From contig CM060466.1 of NCBI GenBank assembly GCA_030544235.1, positions 24,831,075 to 24,895,074 on the forward strand: a DNA stretch of 64,000 bases. Reading direction: 5' to 3'. This document shows, piece by piece, positions 1 to 12,430 of this stretch. Position 1 is the stretch's first letter; the number at the start of each line of letters is the position of its first letter. The translations under genes were made by a program, and so were the position numbers. Source of the stretch: Lepturacanthus savala (Eukaryota; Chordata; Actinopteri; Scombriformes; Trichiuridae). The notes beneath the pieces are model-generated. The model had not been told where the DNA came from, ran no database searches, and worked only from the letters and a program-made list of their open reading frames with translations.

Positions 1-3000
1 GTGAAACTTTACGGTCCAGGACTTTGAGACTTCCCAAATACTTTGATTCTACTTTCCTGGAGCATGCACTCTGGGGTCTCTGAGAGCTCTTAAAACGAGA
101 ACTTGATGTCCTAATTCAAATAAAACCAAAATAATTATTAATTATTATTAACTTTAATTATTATCTGTGAAGATGTACTGTAAGTATTAGATCTATTGGT
201 GCCGATTGGATAACATTACCTACCCAGTATCAGATGAGCTTTTATGGACATGAGTGACTTTATCTACAGAGTGATCTGAGTGATGTCCTGACTCCTGAAA
301 GAAAAAAAAAACAAGACATTATCTGATGCTTAAAACAGGATAAAAGCCAGAATACATCAAAAATCTGACTTAGTGAAAGAGAAACAGGCCTGACAGTCAC
401 ATCTGATATCAAATGTCTTACATTAAGCTCTTCAATTGATGCTGAGTTCTTTCTTTCTTGCTCTTTATTGTCATCTGATATTTCGCCATCTATGGCAAAA
501 AAAATTGTTAAAATACTTTTATCTTTTAAAAAAGGTGATGTTACGCTGCAGAATATGTAAAAAAATATATATTACCTCTAGATCCAGAATCAACTGTGGA
601 CTTGGTGAAGAGTTGTGACAGCTCACTCTTATCTGAGGATTTGCTGAAGCTACGTGAACCAGCGTGGTCCCCCTCTGCCCACTAAGACGCAAAAACACAA
701 CAGACATGTTCTCCGATTAGGGCGTTCGCAAAGTGAACCTTAAAATGTCAAATAATCACGTAGTGAGACACACGTGAGGAGACGAAGCTTTAGTGACGTT
801 GCTGGATGCATCGGTGGAGAGTGGAATAGATGCAGAGGATGTCTGAGGCCGGCTGATATCAGGAGATCTGTCATCTTCAGCTATCTTATCTGTTGTGTGC
901 AGGCTCAATCCCAGAGTCCTTTGCCTTGGTTTTGGTCGGGGTGGTTCCCGCTCAGTTACACTGTCTGAATACAATGAATATGTTACAGTTGGTGGAATTA
1001 TCAACAAGTTTTAACAACGTACACTACTGTTCAAAGGTTTGAGGTCACCCAGACAATTTTGTGTTTTCCATGAAAAGGCACACTTTTATTTACTACCATG
1101 AGTAAATGAATAGAAAATGTTTTTAAATTAACCTTCTGATGCAATGAGCAAACACATTGTACCATTAGAACACTGGAGTGATAGTTGCTGGAAATGGGCC
1201 TCTATACACCTATGTAGATATTGCACCAAAAACCAGACATTTGTTTGATTAGTTAAAATTTCATCTTCATTAAAAAACTGTGTTTTTCTCTCAAAAATAA
1301 GGAAATTTCAAAGTAACCCAAAACTTTTGAACGGTAGTATATGTTTGAAACTTGTGCTATTGTTAAGAGACATGGCTCAATGTGTCTTTATAAAAGTGTC
1401 ATGCGTCTAGCGACATAATAGAGTTTAAGCCGACCTGCGGAGGACATGCGTCTGAGGTCGGTTAGGGATAAGTCTCTCCTCTCCTCAGCACTTTCAGAAA
1501 TAAATGGACCTGGAGAGTCCATCACACCGCTGTCAGATGGAAAAGTCAGGTTTGGCAGTGTTTCGTCTGATGTTTGATATGGCAGAGATGTGCTCGAGTT
1601 CTCTTCTGCATTTTGAGGATCCGTAGATTCCACATCACTGCTTTTAAATTGCATGTCATCTTCACCCACGTGAGTGGAGCGATGAGAGGAAAACAAGTTA
1701 TTGTTATGGTCATCAGTGTCCGGCGGCTCCTTTTCATGCGTCACTGTGTCTTCCAATGGATTTTTTTGCGTTTTCAGGAATGAAACTTTCTTTGTTCTCC
1801 CATGTTTGCCTTCGTCGTCTGAGAGATCAAAGTTGTTGATTTGGGCTTTACTCTTTCCAGCCTTCACTGCATTCGATTTCTTGTGTCTTGATTTCAGGAG
1901 TTCATTTAAAAAGTCTGTAAAATATAGAAGATGACAACACATCTATATGAAAAGGTCCACTTACTAGCTTTTTCTGGAGCTTTAATAGCATGTCTTCTTC
2001 AGTGGTTGTTTGCTGGCCAACTGAGCAAAAATCACCCACTGATGAAGCCAGAGACAATGGGTTTCAAACCAATAAAAAGGGTTTGAAAGAAAGTTTTGAA
2101 ACTCAAGAAAAAGTTGGTAAGTGTCCTTCAGTTAAGTTTTTTTCGCCAACTTATATATAACCCCTGAAATAGCTGGATGTGAAAACTGTATATGTACTAA
2201 ACATACAATCTGTTCTACTACTGCTTTTCTTTGAGCTCTGTCATTATTTCTTGCACAGCAATTCCAGAAAACCTTTATCAACATTACTAAAAGTAATATC
2301 CTACATTACTAAAAGTAATGTTTTACTTTCATTATTGTTTTAAATTGCTATTTGTTTAGCACAAATGAATTATTGTAATGTAAAACTGACCTAATTTAGA
2401 CAAACTATTTTTTATCTACAATCCCTGGGCAGCAAGACAAGAAGCAGACAAAACAGCATCAGGACACACAGAACAGGGATACAATAGAACATTCATTCAT
2501 CTTCTATACCTGCTTATTCCTCATTAGGGTCACAGGGGTCTGCTGGAGCCTATCCCAGCGCATTACAGGCGAGAGGCAGGGATACACCCCAGATGGTTGC
2601 ACATGCAAACTCCACACAGAAAGGTCCCAGAACCAGGACTTGAACCTGTGACCTTCTTGCTGTGAGGCAACTGCGCTAACCCCAATAGAACATCAACATT
2701 TTAATACATTTCTTTCTAACTGTATCAAATACATGTGGCGCAGGGGTTAGCGCTGTTGCCTCACAGCAAGAAGGTCGCAGGTTCAGGACCTCCTTGGGTC
2801 CTGGGTCTAGGACCTTTCTGTGTGGAATTTGCATGTTCTCTCCGTGTCTGTGTGGGTTTTCACCAGGTACTGCGGCTTCCTCCACAGTCCAAAAACATGC
2901 TGAAGTTAATTGGTGACTTTAAATTGCGCGTAGGTGTGAATGGTGTGTGTGCCCCATGATTGGCTGGCAACCATCTGGGGTGTATCCCTGCCTCTCACTG

Positions 3001-3829
3001 TAATTTGCTGGGATTGGCTCCAGCAGACCCCTTAAAGGGAGCAGCAATGTATTAGAGCTACCTGACATATCTAAACCTTTTGATTTGCTCTATATTCTTA
3101 CCATCCTCATCGTCATTGAAGTCACCAGAGTAGGAGTATTGGCTCTTTTTAGGTTTGTTGGCTCTGGCAGAAACAGCAGCCTGAAGTTCATCCTACAATG
3201 ACACAATTGACATTTCATAACAAATTTCAGAGGACAGTTGGTTTAACTCATCCTGTCATTTCTTCTTTCATCACGATATCACAACTACACCGTCGGTACC
3301 GCCTCAGTCACAGCCATTTAAATCAACCAATCAGACGACAGGCAACTTTAGCCATAACCTCCCTTTAGAGATGGAACAACTTCAAATAAAACCCAGGAAA
3401 AATGTACAATATATGAGACGCTTAAGTCATTACCTAGCTTCATTAGCTTCACCTTCAGCAGTAAACCTTTTTTATGTAGAGCTGCAATGATTAGTGGATT
3501 AGTTTCCAACTATTAAATTAATCATGAACTATTTGATAATTAATTTTTGTGAGTCATATTTTAAAGAATACATACATATTATAAAGTATGTTGCATTACC
3601 ACATCTTATGCCCTACTGTTTCATTTCAGTCTGTACGAATTATTAGCTCTGATATATGTCATTTAATCAGTCCTTTAATTAAACGCAGCAATTAAAGTGT
3701 CCAAAATGTCCCGTTAACTTACTCATTCAGTCATTTTGCTGGGTTACAGCCAGCCTAAACTGGTTTGGTTTTTACCTGAAACGTTGTTCTTCTCGACGTT
3801 TTGGGGCTTTTCGTGTAAGCCAGTGTCAT
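1..3829 (-). CDS. map9: MAP9 (microtubule-associated protein 9/ASAP), 5' part, runs off the left edge
   Basis: Coding exons in transcription order are 3829-3776, 3192-3102, 1914-1435, 964-774, 681-576, 489-422, 294-224 and 77-1 (partial). All joins keep frame, giving about 379 residues. MAP9 binds and stabilises microtubules in the spindle and axoneme. Family identity rests on the first exon (MTLAYTKSPKTSRRTTFQ), on DELQAAVSARA followed by an acidic SYSGDFNDDED stretch, on a FDLSDDEGKHGR block and on KYLGSLKVLDRKVS at the left edge, all in the order of mammalian MAP9. What is present is the acidic, serine-rich N-terminal half; the basic coiled-coil microtubule-binding half must lie beyond position 1. 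The start lacks about seven residues found at the human N-terminus. The 774 donor and the acceptor at 681 are the least certain sites, chosen because only that phase continues into the next exon. Intron 2 holds an inverted pair of repeats, intron 3 a Tc1-like miniature element. Confidence 0.88.
1020..1341. mobile_element. Tc1/mariner-like non-autonomous element (MITE) in map9 intron 3
   Basis: The 322-bp segment begins TACACTACTGTTCAAA and ends with the imperfect inverse, TTTTGAACGGTAGTATA, with TA at both ends as expected for Tc1/mariner insertion. The interior includes a stretch (about 1190-1240) that I recognise from a common fish Tc1-like family, in which a transposase gene normally follows. 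No transposase frame is present, so this is a deletion derivative moved in trans. A solo end of the same family lies at 17323-17390. Confidence 0.75.
2493..2683 (-). mobile_element. tRNA-headed teleost interspersed repeat, copy A (inverted, internally deleted)
   Basis: Read on the minus strand it starts with GTTAGCGCAGTTGCCTCACA and ends with the GATGAATG tail typical of this very abundant fish repeat. It is flanked by a direct repeat, aatagaacat, at 2483-2492 and 2684-2693, which I read as the target-site duplication of the insertion. About 100 bp of the interior present in copy B are missing. The head carries A-box-like and B-box-like motifs, so a SINE origin is likely, but the family name was not established. 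Confidence 0.7.
2733..3047 (+). mobile_element. tRNA-headed teleost interspersed repeat, copy B
   Basis: A longer plus-strand copy of the same repeat: head GTGGCGCAGGGGTTAGCGC, then TTTGCATGTTCTCTCCGTG, the TCCAAAAACATGCTGAAG block and the GGCTCCAGCAGACCCC end. It lies 50 bp from copy A in the opposite orientation, so heads face each other. A truncated third copy is at 49059-49162. Confidence 0.7.
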
Positions 3830-4110
3830 TTTGAAAACTATTAACACTCTCCTGTGATTGCGTTCATTGATATTAGCATCCTAGCTAATGTAGGCTAACT
3901 GTAACTACTAGATACTAACCTTCCTATGCTGCTATTATAACTACATTACTCATAATTACGATTGTCTGCGTCAATAAATGCCCCTCAACTACTCAGAAAC
4001 TGTGTTTGCTAATAGCACATAGCTAGTCGTCTGGCTGACGCACTTGTTGACGGTAACCCAGGGAAACGTAGAGATTCGACACTGCGCATGCTCAAATGAT
4101 TACCAAACTT
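3776..4110 (-). promoter_or_regulatory. map9 promoter and 5' leader region
   Basis: The map9 start codon is at 3829-3827 and transcription runs leftward. Upstream lie an NRF1-like core, tgcgcatgc (4083-4091), and an imperfect RFX X-box-like palindrome at 4053-4067 (GTAACC, three bases, GGAAAC). Both kinds of site are common in promoters of microtubule and ciliary genes. The transcription start itself cannot be read from sequence. Confidence 0.4.
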
Positions 4111-6803
4111 CTTCTTCTACTACTGCTCTTTCTTCCTCTGCGGTGTTTATTGGTGTTTGGCTTCGATACAATTAGAGCTGCATTACCGCCACCAACTGGA
4201 ATAGTGTCGAACAAAATAAGCTAATGCTAATAATAATAATAATAATAAATGCAACTATTTTAACTTATAATTGTAACTTTGAACTTATTTTATTTTTGAC
4301 CAAAGGGACATGTGCCACAACGTGTACACGCTGTTTGAGAAAAATATTAAATACATTTGCCAATAGTTTTCCAACAAAACACAGCCAGGCAGCACTACTT
4401 AATCTTTATATATTTTATTTTGTTATAGGAAAAGTGCATAGTTGAAGCCCTTTTTCTCTTTGACAGTAACAGTGTAAATTGAGGTCTCCTGTGGTCCCAC
4501 ATACTCATTCATCTCAACAGCCTAGTATGGCTTCCCTTGTCATATGAACAACGAATTATGCTTAGCCCAACATTTTCTTTACTTAGACCTCCTCTATGCT
4601 GTAGTAAGAATAATTCTACTGCACATTCTTGATGTAGGAATGAAGAGTAGCTCATGATTTAAGACTGTTGAGATGAACTCGCCCACAGTTTTTACAGATC
4701 ATATCCAGGTTTTGAACACTTACATCATGCTATTAAGAAAGAACCTTCCATTTCTCTGTCATCACAGGTAGTCTGAAACATATCCCAAGGCCCTGATACA
4801 CTTCAATAAACATGTTTCCATCATAACAGGGCCAGAAATCAGAGATGTTCAGAAAATTCTGAGTAAACAACAGAAAACCCCTAAATATATACCAACAATG
4901 GATGTATAAAAATGCTACTCATCACAATGTTCGATTTCTCTTGACTGGTAATTCCACTGTATTAGAACTTTGAGGCTACGCTATGGGCTTTAAATATCCA
5001 CTTACATTTACATACAAAGAATAAAACATTCACCACTGTGTTGGTCTTCATTAGGGGTTTCTATGTTTCTAGTCACAAACTGTATTTGAACTTTTAAACC
5101 TGTAATAAACGAACCCTGTAAATGTAAACCATGCCAATGAAAAGAAAAAACTAACAAAGTTCTACTTCAGATCATCCCCTCCTTATTTTTTCAATCACAA
5201 ATTTTAAACAAAAATTATCTCAAAAATCATTGTTGTTTCACAAAAAGTTTGATTTTTAAATGAGCTTTGAAACTTGAGCTAAATATTCATATTGGCACTG
5301 AAACCTCTAGACTGCTCCTTATTTTATTAGAGCTAATTTTGTTTTTGTCTTGAAATATGATAAAGAAGTTGTAAGTAGGAACGTTGGATTATATAAGACT
5401 TCATAGAAAAAGAAAAGAAGGCCCTTGTCACCATGAGGACAAAATGAGTTAACGTTCAAAAGTAAATACTTACCACAAGAAAAGTGCTAATCAAATATAA
5501 TTTCTGGCTAGTTAAGTCAGTTTCAACATCGATCACTTCCTTTGATTAACCACAAAACAATTACAGTACATGTAGTCATTCTACACTTATGATTATTTGT
5601 TTGTGCTGAGTATATTGTTTTACAATGACCACACTGATTATACCCTAGTGCTAAGATCGCAAATCATTTCAACTGTGTAAATCGAGTGTGAAATGTGAAC
5701 ATTTACCTGCCAAAGCAAACCTGTCGACAGGCTTATTAAGACAAGCCAGTTGAGAATTCTTACCTCTGATATGTTAACATTTTACTGAATAACCCAATGT
5801 GAATGTATTGCCATCTTAAACACTGACTTTACAATAACAAAACCAATTACTCCCTTTCACTGGCTGGGTGAATTATGTAATTTAATTGAGGCATTTATTT
5901 AATCACAGATTAATTTACTCTATTAAACTCCATCCCCAAATCAGACAAAATCTAAACTTTATGATTTAAATCAAACCAATGCTGCTGGTTGAAATAGGCA
6001 ATTCAAATGAATGGTGTGACATGACATCTTTACTGGCGCTGTTTGGAGTTGCAACTTTAAAGTGGAATGAGTGGAATGTTTCAGAAAGTCTGAAGAAACC
6101 CCCACCATTACACAGCAAGCACTGTAGCAACAATTTGATCTGCTCAAAAGGGGATTCTTGGCCACCCCTACCTCCTCCCTCCTTCAACCCATATGACAAA
6201 TTCCTTAATTTTGACTTCATGTCTGCAGAACAGTCAGCACAAGTTTCTGCAGAACAGTCAGCACAAGAACTGCAGCCAGAGACTGACTCAGAATAAAGCC
6301 ACGCCCTCTGACTGAAGACTTGGTGAAGTCACATAGAGTCCAACTGATATATCAACCGGCCGATGTTCTCGACCAATATTATTACTTGATATTGGCTTAT
6401 CACAGTAATACTGTATCACTGTTGGCATATATGCAAAACAACATGTTTGTGCTTATTTCTCTTAATTCAGGTTCAATGTTTTTTGATTTAATTGTGTTTT
6501 CTGTATAGTAATTTAATTCCCAATGACATTTACTGATCATATCTTTCACGAATAATAAACAACACTATGTCAGATCATTTTTATGCATTTGCCTCAAAAA
6601 CTTCAGTATCAGTTGGGCTCTAGTCACATGAATCATTGTCTGATCTACCCCCAAGCTCCAATAGTATATATCAGAATGGGGGAAAAAAGAGAAAAAGATA
6701 TTTGTATGAAGGTTGAGGGGGACGTGGTCCCAGTCACAGCAACAAGATGCTGCGCAGCTCCAGTCACAGCAGGTGGAAGAGTGATGGTTCTTTGGCTCCA
6801 CTG
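4110..6803. other. Intergenic spacer and probable smim14 3' UTR
   Basis: No gene was recognised. The smim14 stop lies at 6804, so at least the right part is its 3' UTR. A minus-strand AATAAA (TTTATT at 4414-4419) could end a long 3' UTR of about 2.4 kb, the kind of length seen for this gene in other vertebrates. A short AAT tract sits at 4226-4247 and a two-unit tandem duplication at 6223-6267. Confidence 0.45.
6223..6267. repeat. Two-copy tandem duplication, 24-bp period
   Basis: The 21-mer beginning CTGCAGAACAGTCAGCACAA occurs at 6223-6243 and again, identical, at 6247-6267. It lies in probable smim14 3' UTR and falls inside an open frame (5979-6296) that has no recognisable family, so it is treated as non-coding. 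Confidence 0.8.
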
Positions 6804-8999
6804 CTAGTCAATAGGAGGTGCTGGGGGCTCTCTTCCATCGCTCTGTAACGCCAAAAATAAGGAAGGTAGATTAACATAACAGAAGTCTCTAAAACAGAGA
6901 AGTGAAGAACCTCAATGCAAAACCATAAAGAGCTATGGAAGTGATTTGGCCATCTTAACAAATGTGAACCTGACAACTTTCAGACATTGCAACTGCTGAC
7001 AAACATGGAACAATAATGAATGAAACAGACTGGTATAAATCCATTTCAAGATCAGCTATAATTTAAATGGAATGAAGATTCCAACAGAGACTAATTCTAA
7101 CTAATATAAGTATAAAATATGATGACTACAGCTACAACTTAACTGACCACACACACACAAAAAGACTTTGCAGAAGCGACTGCACAATAAGGCCATAAAA
7201 TGTTTTATTTACACCAATAAGAGAAAAGTCACTCATTGGACATGATGAAGACTCTCGATAATGTTTAAGGGGTTAATAAAAACCCATGATCACATACTTT
7301 TATAGGATGATGATTATGCAGTCACTACCACAAACACTCAGTACTTCAATGTTCCTCTTGTGGTTTTCCTCACCTCAAGTACTGAAGTATACGCTGTGCA
7401 AGTAATGTCCTCTTTTTACAGCATCAATAGATGTATATGTATGAATGAGTTTGCTGTATGCCACAGTATTTTATCTTTAAAGTATGTTATTTACTTTATT
7501 TAAAACACACTTTTACTTCATCCAGCAATATAAATATCATGTTTCTTCTTTGTTTTATCAATTCCTGTTTCTTAATCCATGGACGGTACACTGGTGATGG
7601 TTTTCACCTTGGTAAATTGTGTCTTATTCAGCTCCACTTGAAGCAGAATTTGGCCTGATAAAAGCAAATTCCTTCCTATGTTGGGATTCACTACATTTAC
7701 AATATCATAATTTTCTAAGTAGGAACACTGACATTGTGGGGTCCAGTGGGTTTGCCTGTGGGACGTGGACCCCTGAGACTGGACGGTCGCAGCAGGAACA
7801 AGAGCAGAGCCACCACCACCCATCCCATCATGACCAAGGGGACAGTCAGGTCACCTCCTCCTCCGCCTCCAACTGACCCACCTGGACCTGGCACTGTACA
7901 CAAACACATATTTACACTTCTCACATGTGATCTATGCTAATGGTTCTGATTTGAGAACTTTAGTACATAGGTACAGATGTGCTTCCACATTACACAATAT
8001 GGTAAACACACACAACTTGTCATACATACATTCCAGGGGACACTCTGTGTCTGTGCAGTAGGACTGAGATTGCCTGAGCTGAAAGACAAATAATAAAAGA
8101 ACAATTGATGCAATAGAAGAGAAGGGGAGAAAAAAATGTAAATTCCTCCAGTTTAATACTCTGATGTCTAATTTATTCTGATTACCACTGCCCTCTCCTG
8201 TGGAGAGACCACGTCGCTTATACAACTTGCGCCATTAGACATGCAAACACATGACTCATTCAAAGCTTACTGTTACCACAGGCACATGTTCACCTGGGAA
8301 CGATGCAAAACAACCATCTAAGCTCTTCCTGATTTTGAGAACAACCTGTTCAGGTCAGAAAGCAATTCTTTAGTTATTTAGACAACACCCTTTTCCTGCT
8401 GCAAGCAAATCAAGAAAGGCCACAGGGTGGCTCGAGCTCTGAGCCAACTACAGCTCGCCATGTAATTTACACCTGTACACAAAGAGCCAATGAGGTCACC
8501 TGGAAACTGACACAACATAACTACTAGCAGTATTCTTCTAAACACTCAAAAACGTTGTTTAGCTCGACAGGTTTGAGCCTATCTTTTACAATGTTGCACA
8601 CCTTACACACATTGTGAAACCATCATTGCATGGCAGCTCTGACAGGATCTCAAGATAAACACTGAGCAGGAACCAGGATATGTTGGCTCAGTGTCACCTG
8701 GTAACAGCTTTTCATTTCCTTCTCTACAGACTTTCACTTGGTAGATGTTTCTAATATTAAATGCTTCGCTGCCTTCTCAACTTCAGAGGACATATTACTT
8801 GACATTGCATATTTGGAATACTTTTTATCCTTTTAACCTTTTCCAGCACCTCAGCTCTGTCATATTTAAATCTGCCACTTGGATTTTCAAGTGCCAGCAG
8901 AAGCCTCTCAATTCTGTAACTTACCAGGTTGATGAGGCGCCTCATCGCATACTCATGGGTGCAGATGCACTCACAAGGATCGAAGCCTCCCTCTGCCAT
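6804..8999 (-). CDS. smim14: SMIM14, small integral membrane protein 14
   Basis: Coding exons are 8999-8925, 8078-8030, 7893-7733 and 6842-6804, joining without a break into 107 residues (human is about 99). The N-terminus is MAEGGFDPCECICTHEYAMRR, followed by LRQSQSYCTDTECPLELPGP, both nearly identical to human SMIM14. A glycine-rich linker (about 47-55) precedes one hydrophobic membrane segment (LTVPLVMMGWVVVALLLFLL, about 57-76), and the tail REPPAPPID matches the family end. The protein is a single-pass membrane protein reported in the ER; its biochemical role is not settled. Cysteines in the N-terminal part are conserved. The coding-exon acceptor is at 9020, leaving 21 bases of 5' UTR on that exon. 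Reading through the exon 3 donor would instead give a short PHNVSVPT end. The glycine run is longer than in mammals, explaining the extra length. Confidence 0.93.
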
Positions 9000-10089
9000 G
9001 TCTCACAAGATGGTTTCCACCTGCCAGCAAACAAAAAGTATTGTATGTAACTAAGACGTACATTAACAACTGAGAGAAACCTAATGCTACCTCCTTGTCA
9101 ACAATGTGCTCTTTTGCTGTTACAAAGGCACTGGCACATACGTGGGAGGAGCCTATTCAGTTAGGGACTGTCAGCAGACTGTGGCTGTATTAAGCTGCAG
9201 GTAATCCAGGTTTGATCTTACATGATTTTTTCTACATTATTGTTTCATAGCAGATTGCAACACATGCTGACAAGCAGACTATATAACAACATACTGTACA
9301 TTTGTCTTAGAGCTGATACTGTATGTGCCTCTTTAACATGTATAGTCTAAAGTGGTTTACCTTTGTAGTGCATAGTTTTAATAAAACAAAACTAATTATA
9401 AAACTAACCATAATGAGCTAAAGGCAGGCCAATGAATGAATTTATAAATGTACATATCAGATGAAGGTAGACAATACATAGATACTCTGAGAAATTAGGC
9501 AAAATAACATACAATGTCTAAATACACCAACAGAAATATAAACAAAATTAGAACAAGAGGAATAAACTGGTAAGTGGCCACAGCTAGGGTAATAAGGTGC
9601 CTGGTGTCCATGGATGTGTACTAAATAATACCTAAATTATCTACACATGTATGAGAATAGCAACATTTACGACAGACAACATCCAAAGATTATCAAAATA
9701 TGAATCTCAAATGCAACAGATGTGATGGACAGTGTAATGAAACGATCCCATCTGCCACTTACTGATATCGTTCAGCTGCAACAATATAATATTGGGTGGA
9801 CAATTTATATTCTCTAAATTCTCAACCCCAACTGGTAAATACTAAAGCTGAATATACATGAGTGCTAGTGTGTCAAAAGCTCAGAACAGAAGTTTCCATG
9901 AGACATTTTGACTCAATTACAGCCTATATATACAAGCATAGCTAGATTTCCATTAGTAACGTTAGCTAACGTTATAGCTGCTGCAAATTCCAGGAGTGAA
10001 GGGGCCAGTTTTGATTCTCGGCCCTGCTGCTCATTAAAATGTCATTGGAGACAGATGTGGCAGCAAACGACACCGGGAACACCACTTAC

Positions 10090-10250
10090 GTGAGCTTCCG
10101 TAGACGGTCTGGAAATGAACGTCTAAAACCAAAAAGAGGGCCTGGCCTTCACTGCTGCCGACGGAGCCCGTTAAACTGCAGACATGTCAACCCACCGTCC
10201 GTGTTTTGTTTGATACACGTGAGCACGGCACAACCCTGCTATTCTTCACG
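10090..10250 (-). other. Probable non-coding first exon of smim14
   Basis: On the minus strand a strong donor (GCTCAC followed by GTAAGT, junction 10090/10089) ends a CpG-containing segment that begins near 10250. It lies 1.1 kb upstream of the smim14 coding exon acceptor at 9020, which has a 5' UTR and needs such a leader. The right boundary is only an estimate. Confidence 0.5.
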
Positions 10251-10259
10251 ATAAACATC

Positions 10260-10459
10260 CGGGAATTCGGTGAGGAGAAAGATGTGCGTCAACGGCGCGT
10301 TAGACGTCTCCTATTGGTCAGACAGTTTGACAGGCGAGTCTCTTAGCCAATCACGATAAGGAATGGCTCTGACGTTTGGGTAGTAAACAAACCGTCTGGC
10401 TGTCCATCACAGCACAAACAATCAGATACAGCGGTGCAAACGAGCATTAAAGGGTAAGT
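10260..10459. promoter_or_regulatory. Candidate bidirectional promoter with paired CCAAT boxes
   Basis: CpG dinucleotides cluster here in otherwise AT-rich DNA. An inverted CCAAT box (ATTGG, 10313-10317) and a direct one (CCAAT, 10347-10351) lie 30 bp apart, as at NF-Y-bound promoters. The smim14 leader exon leaves to the left; on the plus strand a consensus donor GTAAGT at 10454-10459 would fit a divergent transcript. Which product that would be, an upstream ube2k leader or a non-coding RNA, cannot be told. Confidence 0.45.
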
Positions 10460-12430
10460 TTAATTTAACTATATCTATTTTAAATAGGTATTATACCTTT
10501 TATTCAGACAGCTGCAGCTTAGCTAATTACTTTTCAGCTCAACTGCACTGATTATAGTTGAAAAATCTAATAATCTGAAACGTTAAGATGACTCATAATA
10601 TAACGCCTTTACATTCTTCTTATTTTCTAAAATACTTTGACTTTTGATACTTAACGTATATGTTCCTGTAAATCCGTTACCACTTTTACTTGTAAGAGTT
10701 TTTTCATTGTAAATGACATTAATTAAATCAAAATCAAGTGACATTAGGCTACAACAGCGAATTGTGTGTGTATCAAAAGTAAGAGTATTTCTTAAGCATA
10801 ATGGCCTTTTGACTGTTGACTGTTATCATTGTCTGATGAGGATGTTGAAATCACCTTAAGTGCATTACCGAAAATATTAGGAATTTTAGTTTAAAGGCTC
10901 TGGAAACCAAAATCCACAATAGTCTTCTAATAATGTAAATCAGATGTTATAGGTCAGAGTTATGGTCAGGTTAAAGCTATCTGTCCCCCCAGCCCATATA
11001 GTCTCACATGTGACAGGTAAGGTAGGGGTCCCTAATACATAAACTGTATTGTATAAAATTGTGTTTCATATTAAACTAGGTCTACATTAGCATGTATAGT
11101 CTATAGTGCCATGTACTGTTGCCTTGTTATTGTGCATACAATAATAAAACTATACTTATATAATATATATTGTACTTTCATTTTTTAATTAAATTATTTT
11201 TTAATAATATGTATGATACATATTAATATGCATTTTTAGACACACTTCGATGTTCTGTTCCTAATGTTCTTAATATTATCACACAATTATATTGGTTAGG
11301 CCTCCCTGCAGTAAGTTTGAGGACCCCCTGGTGGTTGTGGCTGTTAAAGACCCCGCCTACTGATTAGCTTTACATGTAATACTTGTAGTATATTTACTGT
11401 GTTGGGTGTTCCCCTTGGTGAATTAGAAGTGTGGCTCTGCACCATGAAAACCTGGAAGCTGTTAGCTACTGTAGTTCCCCAGTTCTCCCAGTAGCCATTT
11501 TGGGTGGCAAATCAAGAAGTGATCTGCCACGCCTACACAGTCATTATCTAAACAACTAAATATACAGGTTTTTGAAACTGTTTTCTATTAGTTATGAACT
11601 TTTATTTTCACTCAGATTTTGTGGATACTAGAGTCAATTTTGATATCATATGGTGCTATTTCAGCCGTAATTCCAAAAGCTACATTTTTAGTCATTTTGT
11701 GTGTACAAAATGAAATAAAAAAATGAACAGACATTTGAATTTGTACTGAAAGAAAGCGTATAGAGGATGTAGTCAGTCTAACTATCATTAAACTGTGAGG
11801 TTTAGTTTAAGATTAAGTTCTTAGAGATAACTGAACTGCATGTAAGGTTGTACGTGTAAAATTGAAGTGTCCGTTCATTTGAAAGCAGTTAAAATGTCAA
11901 TCGAAGAGTTAAACTTGTTTGAACCATCTATGCTTACTTTATTTTTTTTTATTTTAGACTTAGCAATTCAGCCGAAATATTGTTGATATCTTAACTCTAG
12001 TTAACAGACCTTGAGATAATCATAGAATTTGACAAAAAGGTTTATAGGATAAGAATTGTCTTCTGCATCTTTAAAGGTTGGCATCACAAAGTATTTCTTA
12101 AAACACTAACAATCAGGAACCCAAATAGACATTGAAATCGATTGTTTTTGCTCCAATCATTCCTCCTGTTCATACTAGATTATTTCCTTTAGAAGATTCA
12201 TTTATAATGCACTCCATCTGCTCAAACATGTACGTTTCTGAAGCTAATACAAAGCTTTCGTTTTCCAAATTAGTCAAACCAAGCAGGTATTTTAGACTTT
12301 TATATTAATTTATTTTAGAATATATATATATATATATATATATATAGTGTAATCATGTTGGTCATGAAGGTGCTAGATAACTGTGGTAGAAATCAGATGT
12401 GTTCCATCACATGATGAGAAATGTCCTGAA
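10460..12430. other. AT-rich spacer upstream of ube2k
   Basis: No coding potential, conserved motif or recognisable mobile element was seen. It contains an (AT)n tract at 12320-12346. If the 10454 donor is used it would be an intron of a divergent transcript. Confidence 0.5.
12320..12346. repeat. (AT)n microsatellite
   Basis: A pure AT dinucleotide run of about 27 bases, upstream of ube2k. Confidence 0.95.

Noticed and set aside
2735..2959. Frames across the tRNA-headed repeat, and the idea of a functional tRNA gene
   Set aside because: The head has A- and B-box-like motifs but no cloverleaf with an anticodon stem could be formed by eye; it belongs to an interspersed repeat present three times in the window.
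5979..6296. 105-codon plus-strand frame with a repeated AEQSAQ motif
   Set aside because: The motif is a DNA tandem duplication, the frame has no recognisable family, and it lies in the presumed smim14 3' UTR with overlapping frames on the other strand.
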